Shown: one piece after another, positions 21,556 to 32,159 of the stretch
How positions within the stretch are numbered: position 1 is the first letter of the stretch
How the letters are laid out: the number at the start of each line of letters is the position of its first letter
Assembly: GCA_963932465.1 (NCBI GenBank)
Contig: OZ010787.1
Span: 15,550,926-15,614,925, forward strand
Length of the DNA stretch: 64,000 bases
Source of the DNA: Maratus speciosus
Lineage: Eukaryota; Arthropoda; Arachnida; Araneae; Salticidae
Direction: 5' to 3'
The notes under the pieces: generated by a model
Told to the model about the DNA's origin: nothing
What the model saw: the letters and a program-made list of their open reading frames with translations, nothing else
Database searches by the model: none
Translations under genes and position numbers: made by a program

Positions 21556-24229
21556 GTGAAAATAAATTATATTACAAAGTCTTCAGCACAAAGATTAATT
21601 TACACTTTAAACCGTCAAGTACAGATACATGCATTTTATGTGATGACATATCAATCAAGCTTTCGACAGAAAATGATGAAAACACTAGAAAAAGTCTTGG
21701 AACTGAAGGAGAGCTCCATTTGCGGAAATCTAAGCAGGCTAGTAGTCCAGGCAATAGGGAATTTTACCTAGCAAAATTATTGGCAGTTGTGCAAATCGTC
21801 TTACTTCATGTTTTTTTGGGTCGCTGGATCCGAATTTGTAACTTCCCACCAAAATTTCCCCCGGCAACCTCCCCAAATTTTGGTAAAAAGACCCCCAAAA
21901 AGGTTTTTATTAAAAAAATCAATTTTTTTATTGTTTTAGGGGAAAAGTATCTAGAAATTCTGAAAGTAGACAAAATTTGCAACAAATTAGATATATGACA
22001 TTATGACTTAGAATGAAGGGGAAGGGGGGGACCTACCTCGGAATATGCGCGCGGTGCTGCGTGGGCTAAGTTGCGCAATTCCACTTAACCACTCACACGT
22101 TTGCATTCGCCCTTCCATCTCCCCTCCGAACTTTCCTTATAAGGTTTACTTTAAGTTTTTTGGGTCGCTGAATCCGAATTTTTAACTTAATCCCCCCCCC
22201 CCCGAAACAACCCCCCCCAAATAGTTGTTATTAACTTAAATTTCTTATTGTTTTAGGGGAAAAGCATCACGAAATTCAGAAACTAGACAAAATTTGCAAC
22301 AAATAGGATATATGAAATTTTGACGTAGGATAAACGGGGCGAGAGCGGGCTGCCTCCAAACATTCCCCGCGCGCTGTTCTCAAAAACCAAATTTTTCCAA
22401 AAAATCTATTTTTTTTTGGGGGGGGGGGAGGTTGCCGGGTGAAATTTTGGTGGGAAGTTACAAATTCGGATTCAGTGACCCAAAAAACATAAAGTGAGTC
22501 GAAATCCAGAACTAGTATTAATTTTTCCAGGTAAAATACCCTATTGCCTGGACAACTTAGTGCATGTAGCGCTGCAGTGCATGTTCAGAGGCAGCCCTCT
22601 CCCTCCCCGTTCATCCTACGTCATAATGTCATATATCCTATTTGTTGAAAATTTTGTCTAGTTTGTGAATTTCGTAATGCTTTCCCCCTAAAACAATAAG
22701 AAATTTAAGTTAAAAACAACTATTTGGGGGGAGGGTTCGGGGGGGGGATTTTGGGGGGAAGTTAAAAATTTGGATTCAGCGACCCAAAAAACTTAAAGTA
22801 AACCTTATAGAGAAAGTTCGGAGGGGAGATGGGAGGCAAATGTAAACGTGTGAGTGGTTAAGTGGAATTGCGCAACTTAGTTCACGCAGCACCGCGCGCA
22901 TGTTCCGAGGCAGATCCCCCCTTCACCTTCATCCTAAGTCATAATGTCATATATCTAATTTGTTGCAAATTTTGTCTACTTTCTGAATTTCTAGGTACTT
23001 TTTCCCTAAAACAATAAAAAAATTGATTTTTTTAATAAAAACCTTTTTGAGGGGCACTTTACCAAAATTTGGGGGGGGGGGGGGTTGCCGGGGGAAATTT
23101 CAGTGGGAAGTTAAAAATTCGGATTCAGCGACCCAAAAAACATATAGTAAGCCTTTTCTCAGAACTACCATGAATTTTGCTAGGTAGAGCCCCTATACGG
23201 TCTCTATTGCCTGGACTATAGAGAGAAAATGAAAACTGATAAAATTAAAGCCTCAGATGAAGCTTACTGCTGTACATTCGAACTGCAAAAAGCACTCCCC
23301 TTTCCTTAGCTGTCAATCTACAGTTTATTATAAACGCAATCTGTATGTTTATAATTCTGGGTTGCATTCCTTTAATAATAATGTGGGATACATGTACGTC
23401 TGGTATGAAACAGAGACAGGAAGAGGTTCTTAAGGCATTTCTAGCATTGTTACAAGACACCTAAGAGAGAAAGTCTCTACACATAAAAAAATTACTCGAT
23501 ATTCTGAGGCCAGAGGTATCCAAAATAGGAACATCAAAATGTCTCTTACGCTGTTGGAACAAGTTAATAGTGCAAACATAACGGCAGAGACAATTGACCA
23601 CAAATTCATGGTGTCCGGCAACTCTGTCCTTCCGAATGATGCAGAATTTCGTCTGATTGAAGCAGCAAGTCGCAAGAAATAACACAGCTATGTTACTGGA
23701 GACTGGAAGGAAACTATTATGAATACAAAGAGGAAATGTCCCAAACTTGATGTTATTGAAGTTAAGAATTCCGACTTTGTTTCTACTACAGCATTGGAAC
23801 AAAGTATCACAAACAGAAAGAAGGATACCGAGGAAGCTTGTTTTAGTTGGATGTAAATTAGATGGCTGCTAGTTGGGAGAGACTCTCCCTTCATGTTACT
23901 GTTCAAAGAAACCCTCAATGAGGATCAGCCTTTTTGCAAAATAAATGCGGAGAAATGGGTTCGTGGGCGCGAGTTACTTTCTTTGTCAAATGTCAGTCAA
24001 TATGCATTGTACGCGGGCCGTGCAAAATAAATTCACTATGGCCAACAAAGAAAGATATGATGACTATTCTTCCATACATTCCGCCAATTCATGATGTATA
24101 TTTCAAGAATCTTCTTGTAGATGTCAATACCAGGCGCCAAGCTACTTCCTCTAAAGTACATCATGATGAAGATGAAGATGATGATGATGATGATAGTATT
24201 GTGTACCTCTTTGTGTTTAATTTAGAGTA
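21556..24229 (+). pseudogene. Decayed transposon protein (FDLQK-type multicopy family), split by an insertion
   Basis: The reading frame is visible but broken. Before the insertion (about 21566-21744) it encodes KVFSTKINLHFK, then DTCILCDD and ELHLRKSKQA. After it (23219 on) come CTFELQKALPFP, a weak SDTC/GMKQRQ segment, THKKITRYSEARGIQN, KFMVSGNSVLPNDAEF, SYVTGDWKETI, DFVSTTALEQSITNRK, LFKETLNEDQPF and finally LPYIPPIHDVYFKNLL, then an acidic D/E run. Several frameshifts and stops separate these pieces. From memory, this order is that of a large family of hypothetical proteins in spider and insect genomes, with FDLQ and SD.CGGQN motifs suggestive of an RNase-H-fold transposase. The family name is not known to me. 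Confidence 0.72.
21745..23216. mobile_element. Foldback element C (GTCCAG ends), 1472 bp, inserted in the pseudogene
   Basis: The TA flanks are at 21743-21744 and 23217-23218. The left end is GTCCAGGCAATAGGGAATTT and the right end, on the minus strand, GTCCAGGCAATAGAGACC; both then have ACCTAGCAAAATT. The interior is a set of inverted modules with TTTTTTGGGTCGCTG and C/G runs (21814, 22157; inverted near 22475, 22785 and 23130). An internal inverted copy of the end lies at about 22548-22556. The GTCCAG end and GGGTCGCTG module are shared with elements A (41026) and B (49171). No coding capacity. Confidence 0.85.
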
Positions 24230-24559
24230 AAAAATAGAATAAGTATATATAAATCAAAATCAAGAGTTTCTGAAATCATAATAAACAAGTTACACATGGA
24301 AATTTCACAACCATACTGGACCAAGACCTCATTTTTTTTAAAAACGCATAAATTTTCAATAGAAATATTAATTTGTAATTTGTCAAAAGTAGGACTCTAT
24401 AAAAATGATGCTTTAAATTGAATATTGACACATATAATCCTTATAAATCAATTGACCTGGATTAATTATTTATTAAGAACTTTAAAGCGTTATTATTCAC
24501 AATAAAGAAAATTGTACTTTGTCTACTATGGCTGTGAGCCCCTCATATACTATATATAC

Positions 24560-25400
24560 GGGGTGAATATGTTATCTATCACTGACCTTTAATTTCTCAA
24601 CCGCTGGTCGTAGACATATAGTTCCAATTACAAAAATGTTTCAAATCAGGTAAATATTCATGTTGTGGCATTATTTAAAGTAAAAAATCAATTTTATAAA
24701 AATTACGAAACCTAACTTTTTATACGGTCCCCCAGTCCCTATAGTTATATTTAATAAAAGTTTACACATATCATAACAGATACAACACAAAATGTTTGAT
24801 ATCTGTACTATAAAAATTGACACAGTTATTAAATTCCAAAGTTTGAGATTTTTGTACATGATTTTGTCTTTTATTGAGGGATCAGTTAAAAGATGAATTA
24901 AAGTAATTCGAGATCATAATCAGGGTACAATGTCATTTATACGTGAAACCAACTTTAGCCAGTATCGCCAAATCGGGATATCACCAAAGAGGGTTATTTC
25001 ATCTAAACTTTTGTGATTTCAATTTAAAAACTTTTAAAATCTCACCATTTGTCAAATTTTCACCCTTCGACATTTTTAAAACGAGTGGAAATGGTTTTTT
25101 AACTTTTATATTTTTATAAAATGGGAAAACGACGTCATACAATCTTATTACACCCGTCCAATCCCGTGTTTCTAAAAAAAATTGCATAAAGTGCTTAAGC
25201 TTTTGAGACAGTGTTTCTTGAAGAAAAAAAGTAAATTATATAAAAATTACTATAATTTTTATTTTAACCAACAAAAACTTCTTATTTTATTTGATTTTAA
25301 ATAAATGTCGAGTATTTGTTGTAAATTGGCATCATATATTTTCTTCTTCAATTATTTTTAACTATATTTGAAGAGTTGCATAAACTTTTGAGACGGACTA
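24560..25400. repeat. Foldback-type repeat related to 44814-45818
   Basis: Shares with the 44.8-kb foldback the stretches GTAGACATATAGTTCCAATT, a GGTCCC block and CATTAC-type arms. A phrase TTTTGAGAC occurs at 25203 and 25386. The right end is unclear because it runs into an (AT)n tract. The short open frames here are spurious. Confidence 0.5.
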
Positions 25401-25415
25401 TATGTATATATAATC

Positions 25416-25462
<47 letters not shown>

Positions 25463-25535
25463 GAATATATATATATATATATATATCTGAATATATATAT
25501 ATATATATATATGTAGAATAGGTGGGATTGACTGT
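25400..25535. repeat. (AT)n microsatellite with CTGA interruptions
   Basis: Long AT dinucleotide runs separated by TCTGAA. The same AT-then-CTGA pattern follows the AGGTAGC arm of the related elements at 26645 and recurs at 25940-26005. Confidence 0.95.
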
Positions 25536-25940
25536 GGTTGAACTTTGGTGATAAAGGCTTCTGATTAAACACTCGTAGCATAGAAATAATCACGTTTTAA
25601 TGTCTTGATTAACGCATAGATTATATTTACAGAGCACATTAACTATATACAGGGCTTAGGGGGATGAGGGGCAATTTCTTACGGCAGTTTACCGGCATTC
25701 AATATATTTCGGAAGCTTGACCGGTTACGTCTTACCAAGTCAGTCCGCAGCACAACTCTGACGTTACATCGAACCTTAGCCCTCCGGCTGCGGTTCAGAA
25801 TTACTCACTCAACAGGTTTATTGTCTTATAGAATTTGTCTACTCTGTCAGTTCTCATGGGATTTTAGCTGAACCTCTTACTGTATTCAGGATGTGGTTTA
25901 GATTGTTTTGGGAGCAGCAAGCCACATCCACACACACACA
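25536..25940. other. Unassigned sequence, more GC-rich than surroundings
   Basis: About 400 bp with a short inverted match GGATGTGG...CCACATCC (25889-25929). No open frame or recognisable end. It could be a solo fragment of another element. Confidence 0.4.
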
Positions 25941-26526
25941 TATATATATATCTATATCTATATATATATATATCTGAATCTCTCTCTATATATATATATC
26001 TGAATATTGTCATGCTGTAACTCGCGAATTTTTAAACCGATTTAGATGAAATTTTTCATATGCATAGTACATAATAATGTCTCGACCGTTTTCGTTGGCC
26101 AGCTTCATCCGCCATCTTGTTTCAAAATGGCGACCATATGAATTTTGGAAATTTTTTTATGTTTTCTAATATTATATACTTATAGAAAATGTTATGTTTC
26201 ACAAAATGCAAACTCTTATGTATTAATTTAAACAGACTGTTAGAAACATTAAAAGATAAAGTTTTAAAGTTTTAAAGAGTCACGCAGTGTAAGTTAACAA
26301 CATAGGTCATTTTAAAGAGAAATTTAGGAAACCTAAAAATTTACAAAAGTGTCCACATTAGTGTTTTCCTCCGGACGGCTGCAATAGGTAGCTTTTTACT
26401 TTTTGTAATGAAAGCTACCTAAGTGTCCACAATTTTGGCCACCCACACCACTGTATATCAAGCCATTATAAACCAATACAAAATATCATTATAGGGTAAC
26501 TCTAGGGTAGATGGCCATAGTTTTTA

Positions 26527-28656
26527 GGTAGCTTTCATTACAAAAAGCTACCTATTGCAGCCGTTCGGAGGAAAGCGATTTCAAAAAAGTTTGGTATATT
26601 TTCATCGATCATGACCCCCAGACCCCGAAACCACCCCCCGTTCAAAATTGATATATATATATATATATCTGACCTATGTCACACTGTAACTCTCGTAATT
26701 ATGAACCGATTTCAATGTAATTCGGTCTGTACATAGTACATACCAATGTCTCGACCGAGTTCGTTGGCCAGCTTCATCCGCCGTTTTGTTTCAAAATGGC
26801 GACCATTTAAAATTTTTTAAAAAAATTAAAATTTAAAATGTGGTACCAAACAATTAAAAATGGAAAAATATTTTTTTCTTATGTATTTGACCTTTATACA
26901 AAGATTTCTGAGCAGTTTTTGTTTCGTCTATATCTTAAAAAATGGTTGAGTTGCAGCATTTTGAATTTCTAGCGTGGCTGACATTTTGAAACGTCCTGAA
27001 TTTTGTCACGCGATAAAAGGCGTATTTATGAACCGATTTGGATGTAACTTCGTTTACACATAGTACATACCAATGTCTAGACCGGGTTCGTTGGCCAGCA
27101 TCACCCGCCATCTTGTTTAAAAATGGCGGCCATTTAAATTTTTAAGAAAAATTTTAATTTGAAATGTGGTACCAAAAAATTGAAAATTGAAAAAATATTT
27201 TATTCTTATGTGTTTGATCTTGATAAAAAGATTCGGGAGCAGTTTTTGTTTCGTCTATATCTTAAGAAATGGCTGAGTTATAGCATTTTGAATTTCTAGC
27301 GTGGCTGACATTTTGAAACGTCCTGATATTTGTCACTTAATAACAGGCGTATTTATGAACCGATTTGGATGTACCTTGGTGTGTACATAGTACATACAAA
27401 TATCTCGACCGAGTTCGTTGGCCAGATTCATCTGCCATCTTGTTTCAAAATGGCGGCCATTTAAAAAAAATTTAAAAAATAAAAAAAAATAAAATGAGAT
27501 ACCAAAAAATTAGAAAATGAAAAAGATTTTTTTCGTATGTGTTTGACCTTAATACAAAGATTCCGGAACAGTTTTTGTTTCGTCTATATCTAAAAAAAAT
27601 GGCTGAGTAATAGCATTTTGAATTTCTATTGTGGCTGATATTTTAAAACGACCTGATTTTTGTCACGCGATAACAGGCGTATTTATGAACCGATTTGGAT
27701 GTACCTTGGTGTATACATAGTACATACCAATGTCTCGACCGAGTTCGTTCGCCAGCTTCATTTACCATCTTGTTTCAAAAGGGTTGCCATTTAAAAAAAA
27801 TAAATTTAAAATTTAAAATGAAGTATTAAAAAATTGGAAAATGAAAAAGATTTTTTTTATGTGTTTGGCCTTGATACAAAGATTCCGGAGCAGTTTTTGT
27901 TTCTAAAAATTTTTTCTTTTGTTTATATCTTAAAAAATGGTTGAATTATAGCACTTTGAATTTCTAGCATGGCTAACATTTTGAAACAATCTTGTATTTG
28001 TCACGCGATAACACACGTATTCGCCTATTTCGATGTAAGAAGGCATGTGGATAGTATACATCAATACCTCGACCAAGTTCGCTGGACAGATTCATCAGCC
28101 ATGTTGTTTCAAAATGGCGGCCATTAAATTAAAAAAAATATATATATTTAAAGTGAGGTGCAAAAAAATTAGAAATTGAAAAAGGTTTCTTTCTTAAGTA
28201 TTTGACCTTGATATAAGGATTCAGGAGCATTTTTAGTTTGTCTTTACCTTAAAAAATGGCTCAGATATAGCGGTTTCAATTTCTATTGTGGGTGACATTT
28301 TGAAAAATCTGATATTTTGCATGCGACAGCACTCGTATATATCAACCGATTCCGATGTGAGTGAGCATGTGCACAGCAATTACTAAGGTCTCGACCAAGT
28401 TCACGGGTTAGCCTCATCCATCATGTTGTTTTAAAATGGCACGCACTTTAAGAAATCGCCGAATTTGGCAGCCAAATATAAGTTACTTTAAAGAAAAGCA
28501 GCTTGGATAAAGCTGACTAATTTCGCGAAATTCTCATTCATTATATTGATAAAAATTAGTATTGAATCTCCTATATTCGGTTTCCATTAAATTGAGCTTC
28601 GTGTGTTTGAATGATATAAGTTGGCTTTTTTAAAATAAGGAATATGAAAGCTACCT
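26527..28656. mobile_element. AGGTAGC-ended element with (AT)n and 325-bp satellite
   Basis: Starts AGGTAGCTTTCATTAC, continues through the conserved block to CGTTCAAAATTG and an (AT)n tract (26650-26668), then six satellite units. It ends at ATGAAAGCTACCT (28644-28656), the inverted copy of its start. The left block matches 20603-20750 and 29066-29212. No clear target duplication; the outer Tc1-type end of the 20574 copy is not intact here. Confidence 0.6.
26680..28450. repeat. ~325-bp satellite, six units
   Basis: The anchors GAACCGATTT, TAGTACATACCAATGTCTCG, TTCGTTGGCCAGCTTCATC and TTTCAAAATGGCGGCCATTT recur near 26700, 27030, 27357, 27687, 28020 and 28335. A seventh, isolated unit lies at 26010-26130 within the 20574-26453 element. 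Divergence rises toward the right. Confidence 0.9.
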
Positions 28657-29065
28657 CTTCCTCCCGGCACTGGCCGGAAGTACTTTTAAAGATTGAAATA
28701 AAAATTCTTAGAATGCCAGTACAAGAAATATTGATGCATATTTAAAATTCTTATACATATACTCATAATATTTTATGCAAAAAATAATTAAATGTTGAAA
28801 ACAAAAAGTGTTAAACAAAATTGAAATTTAAAGGGCAGATGGCCATCTCTCCTTAAAGCCGAGGAGAGATGGCCATCCAATACAAGAAAGAAAAAGTTAA
28901 TTTAAATAGCAAAATAATAACACATTTCGTATATTTAATCATGAAAAACATATAGCAAGTTATAAAATGCAGTTATATGATGGAAAATGATTGAATAAAA
29001 CTCGAATAAACAAAATTTGAAGTATAATTTCAATACTTCCCTTTTCGTAAAATCTTACCACATGT
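28657..29065. other. AT-rich stretch with a perfect 16-bp hairpin
   Basis: The hairpin arms 28838-28853 and 28862-28877 (GATGGCCATCTCTCCT) pair perfectly around an 8-base loop. The phrase GATGGCCAT also occurs at 26511, just before the AGGTAGC arm. Otherwise nothing is recognisable. Confidence 0.6.
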
Positions 29066-29212
29066 TAGGTAGCTTTCATTACAAAACGCTACCTATTGCA
29101 GCTGTTCGGAGGAAAGCGATTTCAAAAAATTTTGGTATATTTTCATCGATCATGACCTCCAGACCCCGAAACCACCCTCCGTTCAAAATTGATATATATA
29201 TATATATATATA
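29066..29212. repeat. Solo left arm of the AGGTAGC/(AT)n family
   Basis: Matches 26527-26670 closely: AGGTAGCTTTCATTAC, CTACCTATTGCAGC, GTTCGGAGGAAAGCGATTTC, CATCGATCATGACC and CGTTCAAAATTG, then (AT)n. It stops directly after the AT tract. The open frame 29017-29229 is produced by this repeat. Confidence 0.8.
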
Positions 29213-29690
29213 GCATTACACTAGTTTAGAAATTTTATTTATTAACTTAACCTGATTCTAAAGACATAATTTCATGACATGTTTCTAGCATTTCCCAGAA
29301 CACACTGCGGTCAACTGTGAGATATGTTATCTTACGATTCCAGATTGTATCTGAAAGTGATGACCGTTATGCGGAACATGTTTGGTTTTAACAAAATTTA
29401 TTAAACTATTATAAATGTATGCTAAATGTAATTCATTAAGAAACGGCCTTTTAATTTTTTTCGCTCAAACAAATTCACATACCTTTATTATGTCCTCCTC
29501 AAAATTTCACAACATTCTGAACAATAGTTTCGTCTGTAGACAACTTTAAAACAGGGTCGTTTAATTATGGACACCCTGTAAATAAAATTTCTATACTATC
29601 GTAATGCTAAATGTGTAATTTATTAAAAATTGCCTTCTGGGGCGAAATTTTGAAATATTTTTTTTTCGCTTAAACAAATTCCCATCCCCT
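29213..29690. other. Unassigned AT-rich sequence
   Basis: ATTATGGACACCCTGTAAATA near 29565 resembles the ACAGGGTGTCC ends of the foldback at 44814, in inverse orientation, but its partner end is not evident. No gene seen. Confidence 0.4.
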
Positions 29691-29696
29691 TGCCAC

Positions 29697-29875
29697 TGCC
29701 AGCGTCTAGCAAGTGATTGGCGTACCTTTTTTGAGATTCCAAGTGTTTCACGAAAATTTGCAGCTACTATTCAAAGTCTTACAATGAGGTCCTCATCAGA
29801 GTCAACTGGTGTCTAATAAACGAGGCATCTGGAATCTTCGAAAGGGTACGCCAATTACTTGCTAGACGCTGCCAG
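29697..29875. repeat. Palindromic MITE-like repeat, ~180 bp
   Basis: The left arm GCCAGCGTCTAGCAAGTGAT, then TGGCGTACC, is matched in inverse orientation at the right (GGGTACGCCAATTACTTGCT, then AGACGCTGCC), over about 45 bases. No clear target duplication. Confidence 0.75.
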
Positions 29876-30109
29876 GTATGTATTGATGTTGGTGGTGGCA
29901 CATTTGAGCACTTACTGTAATTGTTATGTCAATGAAACACTTGTTTTCATTTCCTCCGCATTTCTTGTTTTTTGCTAAAACTTTTCATTTCCGAAACCAC
30001 ATTGCGATATCAAAATTGCTTTTTTACATGCACTTTCATTCCCTTGCAGTTTAGCCCATGAATTCGGTGACAACCTGTAGCTTAAATGCTGAACCATTCT
30101 TAAGTGCTA

Positions 30110-30275
30110 CTTCAGTATCGCGAAAACAGCCGCTAGCTATTGTTAATCCTATGGGACAAATTTTTAAAAATATCTCTTACGCATTTCAATATTTTTAAAT
30201 GATTTTTTTTTTCACTTGATAGCTAAGGTTGATCTCGACAAAGACCCTTTTTTACTTTTTCGATTTTGTTTACAG

Positions 30276-30308
<33 letters not shown>

Positions 30309-30565
30309 TACGATACCTTGATTTACGAACCGGTTTTGAAAGTGAAAGTATCCTAGTAAAAAAAACCCTCTAAACAAAATCGAAAAGGTAAAAAAGGGTC
30401 TTTGTAGAGATAAACCTCAACTATCTAATGAAAAAAAAAAAAAAAAAAAAATAAATAAATAAATAAAAATCATTTAAAAATATTGAAATGCGAACGAGAT
30501 ATTTAAAAAAATTTCTTACATAGGATTTATATTAGCGAGCGGGTGTTTTCGAGTGAGTGAAATAG
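30110..30565. repeat. Palindromic repeat, ~450 bp, T-run/A-run arms
   Basis: The left arm includes CATTTCAATATTTTTAAATG, GTTGATCTC, AAAGACCCTTTTTTAC and TCGATTTTGTTTA. The right arm has the inverted copy (TAAACAAAATCGA, GTAAAAAAGGGTCTTT, GAGATAAACC, CATTTAAAAATATTGAAATG). A poly(T) run sits at about 30280-30306 and a poly(A) run at 30429-30450. Confidence 0.78.
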
Positions 30566-31330
30566 CCATGATCTTGTTTTAGCCGTGCTCGTATTAAGCG
30601 AGTTCCTCTGTATATACACATACCTTATTGTAACAAAATAGTTTATTCTTTCTGGCTGTGGTAGAGCATTAAGTAAATAAAAAAATGCATCTATTATTTT
30701 CATATATTTTTCGTTCTAATAAGTTTAAATTGGTGCGGAAGTTGAATCATTAGATTAAGGGGGTAAGTCCCTTTAGACGCCTCAAAACCAGTCATTTTTC
30801 ATTAATTTTTTTAAAGGTGATAAAATAATCAGATCATTTTGAAACTGTAACATAACTTTATTACATCTTTGTAGAGTACATTTTTTTTTTTTTTTTTTTT
30901 TTTTACAAAATGGCGGCTCAGCAAAATTTTTCGCGCCTCGGGCGCGAGGCCCGAAAGTGCTGCATTCGTCACTCTTTTTCTATTGATCTGAAAAAAAAAA
31001 ATAAATAAATAAAATATTTTCCTAACATGTGCACGGGAAGGATAAACCTATAAAAGGATAAAAAAGTATAAAGTAAAAAATTAAGTGCGGTTTTTAATAA
31101 AATGTTCGGATTTTGTACTATTTTTTCGACACTTTTCATCCCTAAAAAATTGTTTATTTACACGAAATCTTTTAAACTTTAGGTACATCCTTCCGGTAAT
31201 GATACAAAGAAAACCCTCACCAAAACTCAGCCAAATAGACCGATAACTTTTTGAGTTACAGCACGAAAAGTTTTTGAAAACATACTTTCGAGATAATATC
31301 GTTTAAAGATTCAGTACGATAAAATTACTG
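30566..31330. other. Unassigned sequence upstream of the transposase fragment
   Basis: Contains a T-run at 30881-30903 and CTCGGGCGCGAGGCCCG near 30936, a GC island in an AT-rich stretch. It may be the 3' portion of the Mutator-like element whose fragment follows on the minus strand; no terminal repeat found. Confidence 0.4.
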
Positions 31331-31333
31331 GTT

Positions 31334-31860
31334 TTAGTGACTTACCGATGAATCAGCGATCCCAGGTGCATATAACAGGCCTTCGGATTCCTCGAAAAGC
31401 TGGTTTTCTTCGAGTTGCTGCTGTTTTCGGGCTGTACGAGCTGCTTTCGTCTGCAAAAGACTCCTCTGGTTCTGTCTCGTTACTCGCGCCTCATCGGCGC
31501 TTTCGCCAAAAACTTTGCCATAGGTGCCAACAACAATATTTAAATTATCCATAACTCTAAGAACGGAAGTGTAGCCTTCATATCTCAGCAACGATGTATG
31601 CTGAAATTTCAACAATTTGTAGTCCAGAATGCAGGTGTTTTGGAGATAATCGCAAAACTGTTGCGTTAAAACTTTCGTTAGCGTTCTGGGTATGGCCACC
31701 CAAGCATCTTTGGAGTAAGTCATCACTAGATAAATCTTGATAGATTGGTAAGAGATGCTCTTGAAGTTCTTGAGGAAGTAAGGGAGGAAGATCTTCGTTT
31801 TCAGGATCTTCATTCATAACTCGGTTAATATTGAATATTTTGATTTTTCCTTTTGCCACT
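31334..31860 (-). pseudogene. Fragment of a Mutator-like transposase (C-terminal part)
   Basis: Two overlapping minus-strand frames join into one decayed product. The upstream frame (31859-31578) carries LLQRCLGGHTQNANESFNAT and LSPKHLHSGLQIVEISAY. The downstream frame (31813-31334) carries SVLRVMDNLNIVVGTYGKVF, RVTRQNQRSLLQTKAARTAR and a glutamine/glutamate-rich tail. The C.GG.TQN.NES.N signature followed by K....G...VE..A.....G....V...L.I..G is that of the arthropod and cnidarian Mutator-like transposase family (remembered). The frame shift near 31590 and the lack of the N-terminal catalytic part show it is dead. It lies just upstream of aminopeptidase exon 1 and is unrelated to that gene. 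Confidence 0.75.
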
Positions 31861-32159
31861 ATATTCTCGAGATATTATATTTTCGAAATATGAAAAAAAA
31901 AATCGTTTTTTTCAAATTTCTAAAGGACCCCCCCCCCCCCCTTTTAGTGTACCGCGAAATAAGTGGATTAGTTTAAGTGTACTGCGGAATATGCGGATTA
32001 GTTTAAGTGTACCGGGTAGGTTTAGAAACACTGGTTTAGAATAAATCAATTCCTATAATTGACTAATAACTACTCAATATTATCAAAATTTTGGTTGAAT
32101 GCATATTTCATTAATAATAATTTGCTGTTTGTTAATTAATAAATGATTTTAAATTTCAG
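31861..32159. other. Sequence leading to the first aminopeptidase exon
   Basis: Contains a C15 run at about 31929-31943 and two short direct repeats (TGGATTAGTTTAAGTGTAC near 31962; a close match near 31995). It ends in a normal acceptor: AAATTTCAG at 32151-32159. Confidence 0.6.

Larger units (their letters stand above)
20751..24544 (+). mobile_element. 3.8-kb inverted-repeat DNA transposon carrying a decayed protein gene
   Basis: The left end GAGGGGCTCACAACCATAG and the right end, on the minus strand from 24544, GAGGGGCTCACAGCCATAG match at 23 of 24 bases (through TAGAC). Both sit in AT-repeat sequence, so the target duplication cannot be measured. A further inverted match (ACAACCATACTG) is found at 20929 and 24308. 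The element encodes the pseudogene at 21556-24229 and is itself hit by SINE 3 and a TA-flanked element (21745-23216). Confidence 0.78.
20574..26453. mobile_element. 5.9-kb Tc1-like-ended composite element
   Basis: The left end reads CAGTGG then TGGCCAAAATTGTGGA, and is flanked by TA at 20572-20573. The right end reads the same on the minus strand (with a 6-base insertion after CAGTGG), flanked by TA at 26454-26455. Match continues inward for about 85 bases through AGGTAGCTTT, CAAAAAGTAAAAA and CTACCTATTGCAGCCGTCCG. An (AT)n tract follows the left arm, and a unit of the 325-bp satellite lies before the right arm. Everything from 20751 to 24544, and probably 24560-25400, was inserted into the (AT)n tract. 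No transposase of its own is recognised. Confidence 0.82.

Noticed and set aside
23245..23918. Minus-strand open frames up to 113 codons at the pseudogene
   Set aside because: The opposite strand carries the recognisable transposon protein; these are its shadow.
26680..28450. CRISPR-like array because of regular ~325-bp spacing
   Set aside because: Units are long, contiguous and without short repeat-spacer structure in a eukaryotic genome; it is a satellite.
30240..30450. LINE or processed retrocopy because of long T and A runs
   Set aside because: The runs are the two arms of a palindrome; no reverse-transcriptase frame or target duplication.
1..32159. Upstream aminopeptidase exons (start, signal anchor, first N-domain strands)
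   Set aside because: No stretch with the expected P.HY.L.L.P motif and flanking splice sites was recognised; probably outside the window, though a short exon could have been missed.
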